From Microbacterium invictum (GTDB lineage Bacteria; Actinomycetota; Actinomycetes; Actinomycetales; Microbacteriaceae), in assembly GCF_034421375.1 (NCBI RefSeq), contig NZ_CP139779.1, forward strand, positions 2,170,001 to 2,234,000: a stretch of DNA of 64,000 nt. The letters are read 5' to 3'. Positions 54,146 through 62,779 of this stretch are shown one piece after another; the stretch's first letter is position 1, and every line of letters starts with the position of its first letter. Both the position numbers and the translations under genes were made by a program. Under the pieces are notes generated by a model. That model was given only the letters and a program-made list of their open reading frames with translations. It was not told the DNA's origin and did no database searches.

Positions 54146-55643
54146 CCTCGTCCCCCCTCTCGATCCATCGCTGCACGGCGGCGGCGAACTTCCTGCCGCG
54201 GTCGGCGTAGGAGGAGAACTGATCGAATGATGCCGCGGCGGGGGCGAGGAGGACCACATCCCCGTCACGGGCGACCTGCGCGGCCAGTTCGACCGCCTGC
54301 GCCATGACGTCCTCAGTCTCGCCGGGTGTCACCTCGTACACCGGGACGTCCGGCGCGTGTCGCGAGAACGCCGTCACGACCGCCGCGCGGTCCGCGCCGA
54401 TGACGACGGCTGCGCGCACCTTCGCGGCGACCTGCGAGACCAGCGGGCCGATCTCCACGCCCTTCAGCAGTCCGCCGACGATCCAGACGGCTCCGGGGAA
54501 GGCCGAAAGCGACGACGCCGCCGCATGGGGGTTGGTGGCCTTGGAGTCATCCACCCACACGACTCCCCGGTGGGTGGCCACGACCTCGATGCGGTGGGGG
54601 TCGAGCCGGAAGGTGCGGAGGGCGTCGCGGATCGCCGCCGGGGGGACATCGAGTGCCCGTGCGAGCGCCGCGGCGGCGAGGATGTTCGCGACCATGTGCG
54701 GGGCGGCAAGCCCGCGTTCGGCGAGCTCGGCGACGGTGGTCAGCTCCAGTGCGCTGGTGCGCCGGTCGTCGAGGAAGGCGCGGTCCACGAGGATGCCGTC
54801 CACCACCCCGAGGTCGCTCGGCCCCGGGACTCCGAGGTCGAACCCGATCGCGCGCGCGCCTTCGACGACCTCCGCCTCCTCCACCATGGTTCGCGTCGCG
54901 ACATCGGACTTGTTGTACACGCACGCGACGCGCGTGTTGTCGTACACGTGCGCCTTCGCATCGCGGTAGGCCTCGAAGGATCCGTGCCACTCGAGGTGGT
55001 CCTCGGCGAGATTCAGGCACACGCTTCCGTGCGGTGAGACCCGCGACGGTCCGGCCTGGCGTCCGAGGTACCAGAGCTGATGGCTGGAGAGCTCGACGAC
55101 GAGCACGTCGAAGCCGCCGGGGTCGCGCACGGCGTCGAGCACGGGGGTGCCGATGTTGCCGACCGGGGCGGCGCGCAGCCCGCCGGCGACGAGCATCTCG
55201 GCGACGAGCCGGGTCGTCGTCGTCTTGCCGTTCGTCCCCGTCACCAGAACCCAGTCGGCGGGGCTGCCGTCGGAGCGGACCACTTTGTCCCGGACGCGCC
55301 ACGCAAGCTCCACGTCGCCCCACAGGGGGATTCCGTCCTCGACGCACCACGCGATGATCGGGTGATCCGGAGAAAACCCCGGCGACGCGATGACGACCTC
55401 GGGTGCGAAGGCGCGCAGGTCTTCGGGAACCGTGGTGAGGGAGCCGATCACCGCGTCGACGCCGATCACGGGGAGGAGCTTCTCGTACTCGGGCTCGGCC
55501 GCCTCGGAGAACACCCGCACGCGGGCGCCGAGTTCGGCGAGCGTGTCGGCCGCGGCGAAGCCCGTCAACGACAGGCCCAGGACCGCGACCCGCAGTCCCG
55601 ACCAGTCGGCATGCCAGCTCGTGAGGCCGTCCAGGCGGGTCAT
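54096..55643 (-). CDS. murD: UDP-N-acetylmuramoylalanine--D-glutamate ligase
   Basis: 515 aa, somewhat longer than the E. coli enzyme (438 aa) because of loops and a hydrophilic C-terminal tail (DDDTDPHPPNPREPA). VLGLSLTGFAAADTLAELG is the N-terminal motif, VTGTNGKTTTTRLV the P-loop (~ residues 135-148), CLNLAEDHLEWHG the central ATP-site motif, and DDSKATNPHAA the C-terminal MurD signature. It adds D-Glu. The ATG overlaps the mraY stop (ATGA). The last 50 bp overlap ftsW. Confidence 0.97.
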   Translation of the reverse strand: MTRLDGLTSWHADWSGLRVAVLGLSLTGFAAADTLAELGARVRVFSEAAEPEYEKLLPVIGVDAVIGSLTTVPEDLRAFAPEVVIASPGFSPDHPIIAWCVEDGIPLWGDVELAWRVRDKVVRSDGSPADWVLVTGTNGKTTTTRLVAEMLVAGGLRAAPVGNIGTPVLDAVRDPGGFDVLVVELSSHQLWYLGRQAGPSRVSPHGSVCLNLAEDHLEWHGSFEAYRDAKAHVYDNTRVACVYNKSDVATRTMVEEAEVVEGARAIGFDLGVPGPSDLGVVDGILVDRAFLDDRRTSALELTTVAELAERGLAAPHMVANILAAAALARALDVPPAAIRDALRTFRLDPHRIEVVATHRGVVWVDDSKATNPHAAASSLSAFPGAVWIVGGLLKGVEIGPLVSQVAAKVRAAVVIGADRAAVVTAFSRHAPDVPVYEVTPGETEDVMAQAVELAAQVARDGDVVLLAPAAASFDQFSSYADRGRKFAAAVQRWIERGDEGDDDTDPHPPNPREPA

Positions 55644-56752
55644 GTCTGCGAGAGCCATTCGACGTAGAAGAAGCCGACGCCCGAGACGGCGAGGAGCCCG
55701 GCGATGATCCACATCCGTACGACGATGGTGATCTCCGACCAGCCGCGCATCTCGAGGTGGTGGTGCAGAGGACTCATGAGGAACAGCCGCTTGCCGCGCG
55801 TGATCTTGAAGTAGACCCGCTGCAGGATGACCGACCCCGACGCGATGACGTAGACGCCGGCGACCAGCACCATCAGCAGCTCGGTGCGGGTGAGGATCGC
55901 CATGGCGGCGAGCACGCCGCCGATCGCCATCGACCCGACATCCCCCATGAACACCTTCGCCTTCGGGGCGTTCCACCAGAGGAATCCGACGAGGGCACCG
56001 ACGAACGCGGCCGAGACGATGGCGAGGTCGAAGGGGTCTCGCGTTGCGTAGCAGGCGGAGAGCCCCCCGGGACTCAACTCCCCGCCGCCGAAGCATGCCT
56101 GGTTGAACTGCCAGAACGCGATGAGGCTGTAGGCGCCGACGACGAAGATCCCGGCGCCCGCGGCCAGCCCGTCGAGCCCGTCGCTGACGTTCACCGAGTT
56201 GGAGGCGGCCACGCCGATGAACGAGATCCAGGCCAGGTACAGCAGCCAGCCGAGGATGGGCCCGAGGGCGAAGAACCACAGCAGCTGCACGTCGCGGAAC
56301 ACCGAGATGTAGGGCGACGCCGGCGTCTCGTTGTAGATGTTGGGGAAGTTCAGCGCGACGATGCCGAACGGCACGGCGACGATGATCTGCCCGACGATCT
56401 TGCGCCAGCCGCTCAGGCCGAGACTTCGCTGACTGCGGACCTTCATGAAGTCGTCGATGAAGCCGACGGTGCCGAATCCGACCATCATCCACAGCACCAG
56501 CAGGCCCGACACGGTGGGCGGGTTGTTCCCCGCCACCCCGCCGACGAGATAGCCGATGATCGTGCCCGCGATGAAGATCGTGCCGCCCATCGTGGGCGTG
56601 CCGCGCTTCTCGCCGTGGCTGGGATTGCGGATGTCATCGGGGGTGCGGATCACCTGACCCCAGCCCCACCTGCGGAACAGGCGCAGGAACACCGGGGTGA
56701 GGAAGAGCGTGAAGGCCAGCGAGATCGCCGCGGCGGTCAGGAGGGATCTCAC
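55640..56752 (-). CDS. mraY: Phospho-N-acetylmuramoyl-pentapeptide-transferase
   Basis: 370 aa, ten membrane helices. Motifs: KRGTPTMGGTIFI (~49-61), GFIDDFMKV (the Asp pair at ~101), NSVNVSDGLDGLAAG, FLWWNAPKAKVFMGDVGS and the C-terminal LMSPLHHHLEMRGW. It makes lipid I from UDP-MurNAc-pentapeptide and undecaprenyl phosphate. Overlaps murF by 4 bp. Confidence 0.98.
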   Translation of the reverse strand: MRSLLTAAAISLAFTLFLTPVFLRLFRRWGWGQVIRTPDDIRNPSHGEKRGTPTMGGTIFIAGTIIGYLVGGVAGNNPPTVSGLLVLWMMVGFGTVGFIDDFMKVRSQRSLGLSGWRKIVGQIIVAVPFGIVALNFPNIYNETPASPYISVFRDVQLLWFFALGPILGWLLYLAWISFIGVAASNSVNVSDGLDGLAAGAGIFVVGAYSLIAFWQFNQACFGGGELSPGGLSACYATRDPFDLAIVSAAFVGALVGFLWWNAPKAKVFMGDVGSMAIGGVLAAMAILTRTELLMVLVAGVYVIASGSVILQRVYFKITRGKRLFLMSPLHHHLEMRGWSEITIVVRMWIIAGLLAVSGVGFFYVEWLSQT

Positions 56753-58161
56753 GAGAAGAATTCTCCCAGTCGGTCGCCGAGGAACCTCAGGCCCGCGGAG
56801 TTGGATGATTTCACCAGGACGCGGTCGCCGTCGCGCAGCTCGCCGGTGAGGTAGTCGTAGGCCTCGTCGGCCGTGGCGAAGAACACCGCCTCACCGTCCC
56901 ACGACCCCTCGCCGACGGCGGCGAGGAAGAGGCGGCGGGCCTCGGGGCCGATCACGACGATGCGCTGGATGCCCAGGCGCACGGCCTGCAGTCCGATGCG
57001 GTCGTGCTCCTCGCCGGCGTACTCCCCCAGCTCGCTCATCGCCCCGAGGACGGCGACGGTGCGCTCGCCGGGGCCGGTGATCTGCGCGAGGGTCCGCAGC
57101 GCCGCCGACATCGAATCGGGGCTGGCGTTGTAGGCGTCGTTGATGATCCGCACGCGCTGCGAGCCGAGGGGCTGCATGCGCCAGCGCTCGGCGAGCTCGA
57201 CCGTCTCCAGGCGCGCGACCGCGTCGGCCAGCGACACGCCGAGGGCGGTCGCCGCGGCGATCGCGGCGAGGGCGTTCATCACATGATGCTCGCCGAGCAC
57301 CCGCAGCCGCAGCGGTGCCGACGCGCCGTCGGCGAAGACCGTGCACGACGTGCCGTCGGCTGTCACCTCGACGTCCTCCGCCCGCACGTCCGCTGCTCCC
57401 CCGCGGCCGAACCAGCGCACCGAGGCGGGCCTGTCCGCCGCGATCGGCGCCATCTGGGCGACCCGGGGATCGTCGGCGTTGAGCACCGCCACGCCGCCGG
57501 GGCGCAGCGCATGGACGAGCTCGGACTTGGCCCGGAAGGTGCCCTCGATCCCGCCGAATCCGCCGGCGTGGGCCATCCCGACCATGAGCACGACGGAGAT
57601 GTCGGGGTGGACGAGCCCGGCCAGGGCCGCGATCGCACCGGGACCGCTGGCTCCGAACTCGCTCACCAGGAACCGGGTGCCCTCGGTCACCCGCAGCATC
57701 GTCAGCGGCGCCCCGACCTCGTTGTTGTACGAGGCGCGGGGGGCGACGGTCTCGCCCTCGTCCTGCAGGATGCGCGCCAGGAGGTTCTTCGTCGTGGTCT
57801 TGCCGTTGGAGCCGGTGATCCCGACGACCTTCAGCGCGCCCCGGGCGCGCACGCGCGCGACCACCTCGCGGGCGAGGTCGGCGAGGGCGGCGACCGCGTC
57901 GGGCACGACGATCTGGGTGATCGGCTCGTCGACCGGGTGCTCGACGATGGCGAGCACGGCTCCGGCCGTGCGGGCCGCGGGGACGAACAGGTGGCCGTCA
58001 GTGGTCTCGCCGGGTTTGGCGACGAAGATGTCGCCGGGTCCGACCACACGCGAGTCGGTGTCGACACGGCCCGACACCTCGGTGTCGAGGGTGTCGTCGC
58101 CGACGAGCAGGAGGTCTCCGCCGAGCGTCTGGGCGATGTGGTGCAGGGAGAGGGAGATCAT
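56749..58161 (-). CDS. murF: UDP-MurNAc-tripeptide--D-alanyl-D-alanine ligase
   Basis: 470 aa. GITGSNGKTTTKNLLARIL is the P-loop (~ residues 113-131), EFGASGPGAIAAL and VLMVGMAHAGGFGG (MurF version) follow, and NDAYNASPDSMSAALRTL (~340-357) is the distinctive MurF C-terminal motif. It adds D-Ala-D-Ala. It is next to ftsI with only 18 bp between; murE, normally found between ftsI and murF, is not there. Confidence 0.97.
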   Translation of the reverse strand: MISLSLHHIAQTLGGDLLLVGDDTLDTEVSGRVDTDSRVVGPGDIFVAKPGETTDGHLFVPAARTAGAVLAIVEHPVDEPITQIVVPDAVAALADLAREVVARVRARGALKVVGITGSNGKTTTKNLLARILQDEGETVAPRASYNNEVGAPLTMLRVTEGTRFLVSEFGASGPGAIAALAGLVHPDISVVLMVGMAHAGGFGGIEGTFRAKSELVHALRPGGVAVLNADDPRVAQMAPIAADRPASVRWFGRGGAADVRAEDVEVTADGTSCTVFADGASAPLRLRVLGEHHVMNALAAIAAATALGVSLADAVARLETVELAERWRMQPLGSQRVRIINDAYNASPDSMSAALRTLAQITGPGERTVAVLGAMSELGEYAGEEHDRIGLQAVRLGIQRIVVIGPEARRLFLAAVGEGSWDGEAVFFATADEAYDYLTGELRDGDRVLVKSSNSAGLRFLGDRLGEFFS

Positions 58162-58179
58162 GTGTCAGAGGGGAGGTCG

Positions 58180-59967
58180 TCAGCCGAATTTCGGCAGGAC
58201 AGGCGGTTCCGTCGTGGACGGCATGACCCGGTAGGTCTTGAGCACCTGCGTCATCGCCTGCTGGAATGCCGCGGCGTTGGCCACAGACGACTTTACCTTG
58301 GTGGGCTCATCCAGCGTCACGGCGACGACGTACTGCGGATCGTCGGCGGGCGCGAACCCGATCATGGTCGTGAAGTAGGCCCCGCTCTTGTAGCCCCCCG
58401 TGACCGGGTCGGACTTCTCGCCCGTGCCGGTCTTCACCGCGATGCGATAGCCCGGCACGGCGATCTCGTCGGCGTAGTTGGCCTGCAGTGCGACGTTCTC
58501 GAGGATCTGCTGCACCTGGGTCGCGGTGTCCTCGCTCACCACGCGGACCGGCTCGGGGGCGTCGGCGGTGGTCACGGTGCCGTCGGCTGCGGTGCAGCCC
58601 TCCACGAGCGTCAGCGGGACACGCTCGCCGTCGTTGGCGATCGCCCCGTAGGCGCCGACGAGTTCGGGGAGGGTCGTGGTGAGGCCCTGGCCGTACGTGG
58701 TGTTGTACACGGTCTGGTTGTCCCACTCGGCGGCGGGCCGCAAGAGACCCGTCTGCTCGCCGGGGAACTCCACCGCGCTTCCGGCCCCCACGCCGAAGCG
58801 CTGCAGATAGTCGTACCGCGTCTGCGGGTCCACGCTCTCGCTGATGCGCGAGATCGCCGCATTGGAGGAGTCGATGAGGACGCCGGTGAGGGTGTAGTTG
58901 TAGGCGGGGTGGACGAACGAGTCGCGCACGCGCGCGCCGTTGGCGAAGGTCTCGGTGCTGGCGGCGACCACGGTCGACTGGGCGTTCTGTCCCCCGGCGT
59001 CGATCACCGTGGCGGCCGTCAGCGCCTTGAAGGTCGAGCCGGGTTCGAACCAGTCCGTGAAGATCCGGCTCCTGCGGTCGTCGTCGGGCGAGGCGGCGAC
59101 GTTGTTCGGGTCGACCGCCGGGAATTCCGCCGCCGCCCGGATCTTGCCCGTGCCGACCTCGGTGACCATGATCGACCCGCTCAGCGCCCCCATGTCCTGC
59201 ACCTGCTCGGCGATCAGCTGCATGAGATACCACTGCAGATCCCGGTCGATCGTCAGCTGCAGCGTCCCGCCGTCCACCGCGGGATCCTCGACCTCGGTAC
59301 CGGGGATGATCACGCCGTCCTTGCCACGCTGGAATCGGAGCTGTCCGTCGGTGGCGGTGAGGCAGTCGTCCTCGCTGAGTTCGAGCCCCGCGAGGGGCAC
59401 CTCGTCGGTGCCCATGAACCCGATCAGGTTCCCCGCGACCGCGCCGTCGGGGTAGGTCCGCGCGGGATGCTGCTCGAAGGTCAGGTAGGGCAGTTCCAGG
59501 TCGGCCAAGGCCCGGTACTGCTCCGTGGAGATCCCGCGCTGGACGAACTCGTACTGGTCTGCCGGATCGGCGGCCAGGGCCGACGCGACGATCCGCTGGA
59601 TCTCGTCGGCCTCCTGACCGGTGACCGAGCCGATCAGTCCCGACGCCTCGGGCCAGGTCAGGGTGCTCTCGACGTCGTCCTCGCCCGCACGGGTGATGTC
59701 GCCGGTGTTCTTCGGGTCGATCACCACGTCGTAGCGCAGGATGCTTCCGGCGAGGGTGTTGCCCGAAGCATCCGTGATGGCCCCCCGCGAGCCGTGCAGG
59801 TCGCGGGATCCGCTGAACGCCCACTCGAGGGAGTCCTCGATGTGCTCGTCGGCATTGACGACCTGGATGTCGACGAGACGGACGATGAAGCCGACGAGGA
59901 CCGCCAGCACGACGGCCAGCGCGACCACCGTGCGGCGGCGAGGACTGCGGCTTGCTCGGGTGGTCAT
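58180..59967 (-). CDS. ftsI: Penicillin-binding protein, FtsI/PBP3 type
   Basis: 595 aa, class B PBP. A single membrane helix (~12-35), a dimerisation domain (~40-280), then the transpeptidase with the catalytic Ser in FEPGSTFK (SxxK, ~ residue 315), SSN in IDSSNAAIS (~ 370) and KTGTGEK (~ 508). It cross-links septal peptidoglycan and is the target of beta-lactams. No PASTA repeats are present. The ATG at 59967 is chosen because the preceding reading frame is only shadow sequence. Five bp separate it from the ftsL stop. Confidence 0.97.
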   Translation of the reverse strand: MTTRASRSPRRRTVVALAVVLAVLVGFIVRLVDIQVVNADEHIEDSLEWAFSGSRDLHGSRGAITDASGNTLAGSILRYDVVIDPKNTGDITRAGEDDVESTLTWPEASGLIGSVTGQEADEIQRIVASALAADPADQYEFVQRGISTEQYRALADLELPYLTFEQHPARTYPDGAVAGNLIGFMGTDEVPLAGLELSEDDCLTATDGQLRFQRGKDGVIIPGTEVEDPAVDGGTLQLTIDRDLQWYLMQLIAEQVQDMGALSGSIMVTEVGTGKIRAAAEFPAVDPNNVAASPDDDRRSRIFTDWFEPGSTFKALTAATVIDAGGQNAQSTVVAASTETFANGARVRDSFVHPAYNYTLTGVLIDSSNAAISRISESVDPQTRYDYLQRFGVGAGSAVEFPGEQTGLLRPAAEWDNQTVYNTTYGQGLTTTLPELVGAYGAIANDGERVPLTLVEGCTAADGTVTTADAPEPVRVVSEDTATQVQQILENVALQANYADEIAVPGYRIAVKTGTGEKSDPVTGGYKSGAYFTTMIGFAPADDPQYVVAVTLDEPTKVKSSVANAAAFQQAMTQVLKTYRVMPSTTEPPVLPKFG

Positions 59968-59972
59968 TGCTC

Positions 59973-60581
59973 TCAGTGTGTGGCGGGGGTCGGCAGAGTG
60001 TCGGCTACCGGCGGCGGCGTGTCGGAGAGCCCGGCGCCGGTCGTGGCCACCGGGGCTCCCTGGATCGTGGCGTCGGGCTCGGTCACGAGTGGTCGGTCGG
60101 CGATGAGGTCGTTGGCGACCGATCCGCGACCGAGCGCATCGATCGAGGCCCCGCCCTCCGCGGCGATCCCCGCACCCAGCACCGCGCCGTCGCTGAGCCG
60201 GAGGTAGTTCGGCGATTCCTCGATGACCATGCCGAGTGCGGCCGCGTTCGCAGCGAGGTACTGGGGGGAGCTGAGCCCGGCGACATCGTCGGAGAGCATC
60301 TGCCGCTCCCACTGCAACTCGCTCTGCTGCTGGGTCAGGGACGAGATCTCGTAGGAGCCCTGCGTGGTGAGGATCGACAGCATCATCTGCGCGCTGGCGA
60401 TCGCGAGGGAGGCGACGACGGCGACCACGCCGTAGGCGAGCCGGGGCCTGCGGCGCGACCGCGGGACGGCCTGCTCGACCGGGCGGAGCCGGCGCTCGGG
60501 GGTGCCCCCCGGGGAGCCGGGGCGCGCGATGCGCCGTCCGGCGGGTGAGTTCACAGGGGCAGCGATCAGGGGGGCGCTCAT
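59973..60581 (-). CDS. ftsL: FtsL-like division protein
   Basis: 202 aa. A Pro/Arg-rich cytoplasmic N-terminus (1-47), one membrane helix (~48-70, [19 protein letters not shown]) and a coiled-coil region ([31 protein letters not shown], heptad-like) before a low-complexity Ala/Pro/Gly-rich tail. The position between rsmH and ftsI identifies FtsL. It stabilises FtsI-FtsW. The tail of ~100 residues beyond the coiled coil is longer than in most FtsL proteins. The start overlaps the rsmH stop by 4 bp. Confidence 0.85.
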   Translation of the reverse strand: MSAPLIAAPVNSPAGRRIARPGSPGGTPERRLRPVEQAVPRSRRRPRLAYGVVAVVASLAIASAQMMLSILTTQGSYEISSLTQQQSELQWERQMLSDDVAGLSSPQYLAANAAALGMVIEESPNYLRLSDGAVLGAGIAAEGGASIDALGRGSVANDLIADRPLVTEPDATIQGAPVATTGAGLSDTPPPVADTLPTPATH

Positions 60582-61534
60582 GCCGCGGCCTCTCTCACTC
60601 GTTCGACGGCACGCAGCCGCACAGGGGTGGCGCGAGGGTTCCGCGCCTTCTCGTCGGCATCCGCCTGCTCGGCTCCCCGCACCAGGAGCCGGAAGCGGGC
60701 GGCGTGGTCGGGAAGCTCGACCGGGAGCCCCGGCGGGGAGGTGGATGCCACGGCGTCGGCGAAGACGCGCTTGACCAGGCGGTCCTCGAGCGACTGGTAC
60801 GACAGCACGACCATCCGGCCGCCGACCCGCAGCTGATCGAGGGCCGCGGGGATCGCCGCGTCCAGCGCGGCGAGTTCGGCATTGACCTCGATCCGCAGGG
60901 CCTGGAACACGCGCTTCGCCGGGTGCCCGGTCCGCTGCGCGGCGTAGGGCGTGGCGCGCGTGAGGATGTCCACGAGCTGACCGGAGCGCTCGATGGGGCC
61001 CTCGGCGCGCGCGGCCACGATGGCCCGCGCGTAGCGACCGGCCAGCTTCTCTTCGCCGTAGCGCTCAAAGATCCGCCGCAGCTGACCCTCGCTGAACGTC
61101 GCGACCACGTCGGCGGCGGTGACCCCGGTGGACTGGTCCATCCGCATGTCGAGGGGCGAATCACGCGAGTAGGCGAATCCCCGATCGACCTCGTCCAGCT
61201 GAAGGGAGGAGACCCCGAGGTCGAAGAGGATGCCGTGCACCGCGTCGACCCCGACGCTCTCGAGGGCGGCCTCGATCCCGTCGTAGACGGTGTGGACCAG
61301 CTCGACCCGGTCGCCGAACGGTGCCAGACGCTCACCCGCGATCCGCAGGGCGTCGAGGTCGCGATCGAGCCCGACCAGGCGGAGGCCCGGGAAGCGCTCC
61401 AGGAACGCCTCGCTGTGGCCGCCCATCCCGAGGGTCGCGTCGACGAAGACGGCACCCGGCACCTCGAGGGCGGGGGCGAGCAGCTCGAGGCAGCGCTCGA
61501 GAAGGACGGGGGTGTGGATGTCGCGGAGATCCAT
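60578..61534 (-). CDS. rsmH: 16S rRNA (cytosine1402-N4)-methyltransferase
   Basis: 318 aa. [17 protein letters not shown] (7-23), [19 protein letters not shown] (~34-52) and [15 protein letters not shown] (~255-270) are RsmH signatures; the SAM site is in the second of these. It methylates 16S rRNA at C1402 with SAM. Second gene of the dcw cluster, 100 bp after mraZ. Confidence 0.97.
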   Translation of the reverse strand: MDLRDIHTPVLLERCLELLAPALEVPGAVFVDATLGMGGHSEAFLERFPGLRLVGLDRDLDALRIAGERLAPFGDRVELVHTVYDGIEAALESVGVDAVHGILFDLGVSSLQLDEVDRGFAYSRDSPLDMRMDQSTGVTAADVVATFSEGQLRRIFERYGEEKLAGRYARAIVAARAEGPIERSGQLVDILTRATPYAAQRTGHPAKRVFQALRIEVNAELAALDAAIPAALDQLRVGGRMVVLSYQSLEDRLVKRVFADAVASTSPPGLPVELPDHAARFRLLVRGAEQADADEKARNPRATPVRLRAVERVREAAA

Positions 61535-61634
61535 GATCGTGGGCCGGTCCCCCGGCTCTGATCCCCATCCGCTTCGACCTGGCGCCGGGGAAGTGCGACA
61601 GGGCGGCAGCGGCTGGGAGTCACAGCCGGGGGCA

Positions 61635-62066
61635 TCAGAAGAGGCCGGGGATCACCTCCTGCTCCATCTCGGAGTAGCTGTCCTCATTCGCCAGGGCGTA
61701 CGCGTTCCACGCCTCGGCGTCCCAGATCTCGGCGTGCGCACCGACACCGGTGACGACGAGGTCCTTCTCGAGTCCGGCATAGGCGCGCAACGGAGGCGGG
61801 ATGGTGATGCGGTTCTGACCGTCCGGCTTCTCCGCACTCGCTCCCGACAGGAACATCCGCAGGAAGTCCCGCGCCTGCTTGTTGCTCAGCGGCGCCTCGC
61901 GGATGCGGTCGTGCACCCGCTCGAACTCGCTCTCGCTGAAAACGTAGAGGCACCGCTCCTGACCGCGGGTGATGACGATGCCGGCGCCGAGGTCATCCCG
62001 GAACTTCGCCGGCAGGATCACCCGGCCCTTGTCGTCGAGCTTGGGAGTGTGCGTGCCCAGCAGCAT
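61635..62066 (-). CDS. mraZ: Transcriptional regulator MraZ
   Basis: 143 aa with two SpoVT/AbrB-like repeats ([21 protein letters not shown] at the start; the second repeat carries the conserved [18 protein letters not shown]). It oligomerises in a ring and represses its own cluster. Three AAAGTGG boxes are located 45-71 bp upstream. It is the first gene of the dcw cluster. Length typical. Confidence 0.97.
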   Translation of the reverse strand: MLLGTHTPKLDDKGRVILPAKFRDDLGAGIVITRGQERCLYVFSESEFERVHDRIREAPLSNKQARDFLRMFLSGASAEKPDGQNRITIPPPLRAYAGLEKDLVVTGVGAHAEIWDAEAWNAYALANEDSYSEMEQEVIPGLF

Positions 62067-62110
62067 CGGCGCACCACCCCCTTCTTCGTCCGGCCCTCGA
62101 AGATGCTCGC

Positions 62111-62137
62111 CACTTTACTCCACTTTCCTCCACTTTG
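62111..62137 (-). promoter_or_regulatory. MraZ-binding boxes
   Basis: On the minus strand AAAGTGG occurs three times at 10-bp spacing (plus-strand CCACTTT at 62111-62117, 62121-62127 and 62131-62137). This matches the AAAGTG[T/G]-N3 repeat described for MraZ in Mollicutes, so MraZ probably autoregulates the division cluster here. Confidence 0.75.
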
Positions 62138-62291
62138 ATACCCCTAGGCCTCGACAACCCGCGATTTTCTGCGGTTGATGGGCGCATGTTCACCCCTCCG
62201 CCCACCGGAGCGATCGTGCGCTGTCCGCGGGGAGGAGAGGTGGCGGGGAGGGAAGTGGAGGGGAGGACGCGGAGGGCGCCGGGCACGAAAA

Positions 62292-62319
62292 AGAGCACCG
62301 ACCCGAAGGTCGGTGCTCT
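62292..62319 (-). terminator. Rho-independent terminator after DUF3040 gene
   Basis: A perfect 12-bp stem (AGAGCACCGACC and its complement) with a 4-nt TTCG loop (minus-strand sense) is followed on the minus strand by TTTTTC. It lies about 30 bp after the DUF3040 stop and insulates it from mraZ. Confidence 0.92.
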
Positions 62320-62348
62320 GAAAGCGGATGCCGGCGGTCAGCCGGTGA

Positions 62349-62717
62349 TCATCGTTCGCCCTGTCGGCGGTCCCAGCGATCGTTCATGCGATCCATGAAC
62401 GATCCACCGGCGGCGGGGCGCCCGGAGGCGGTCTTCACGGGGCGCGGTGCGGTCTTCGGTGCACCCCGAGCGGGGGTCACGGCGAGGATGACGCCACCCA
62501 GCATCACCACGAACGCAATCACTCCGACGACGATGAGCTTCAGCGCGACACCGGCGATGAGGCCACCGAGGCCCAGCAGCACGAGGATCGTGCCGTAGAC
62601 GATGTTGCGATAGCTGAGGGCGCGCCCTTCGCGCGCGCTGACCACGTCGGCGTCGTTTCGCATGAGATGGCGTTCCATCTCATCGAGCAGACGCTGCTCC
62701 TGTTCGGAGAGTGGCAT
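62349..62717 (-). CDS. DUF3040 membrane protein
   Basis: 122 aa. The N-terminal MPLSEQEQRLLDEMERHL (the DUF3040 signature) is followed by two adjacent membrane helices (~38-60 and ~60-82) and a basic tail. The family is actinobacterial with no known function, commonly located between mraZ and the idsA-type gene. AGGGGG stands before the ATG at 62717, with minus-strand TAGAAT 26 bp upstream (62744-62749) as a probable -10. Confidence 0.93.
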   Translation of the reverse strand: MPLSEQEQRLLDEMERHLMRNDADVVSAREGRALSYRNIVYGTILVLLGLGGLIAGVALKLIVVGVIAFVVMLGGVILAVTPARGAPKTAPRPVKTASGRPAAGGSFMDRMNDRWDRRQGER

Positions 62718-62767
62718 GGGTCCCCCTCTGGATCCGGTTGGACGATTCTACGCGTCCCGCTGATTAC

Positions 62768-62773
62768 TAGGCT
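62768..62773 (+). promoter_or_regulatory. -10 box of leaderless idsA promoter
   Basis: TAGGCT followed by 6 nt and the GTG at 62780; no Shine-Dalgarno is present. The divergent DUF3040 -10 (62744-62749) is nearby. Confidence 0.5.
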
Positions 62774-62779
62774 AGGGCC

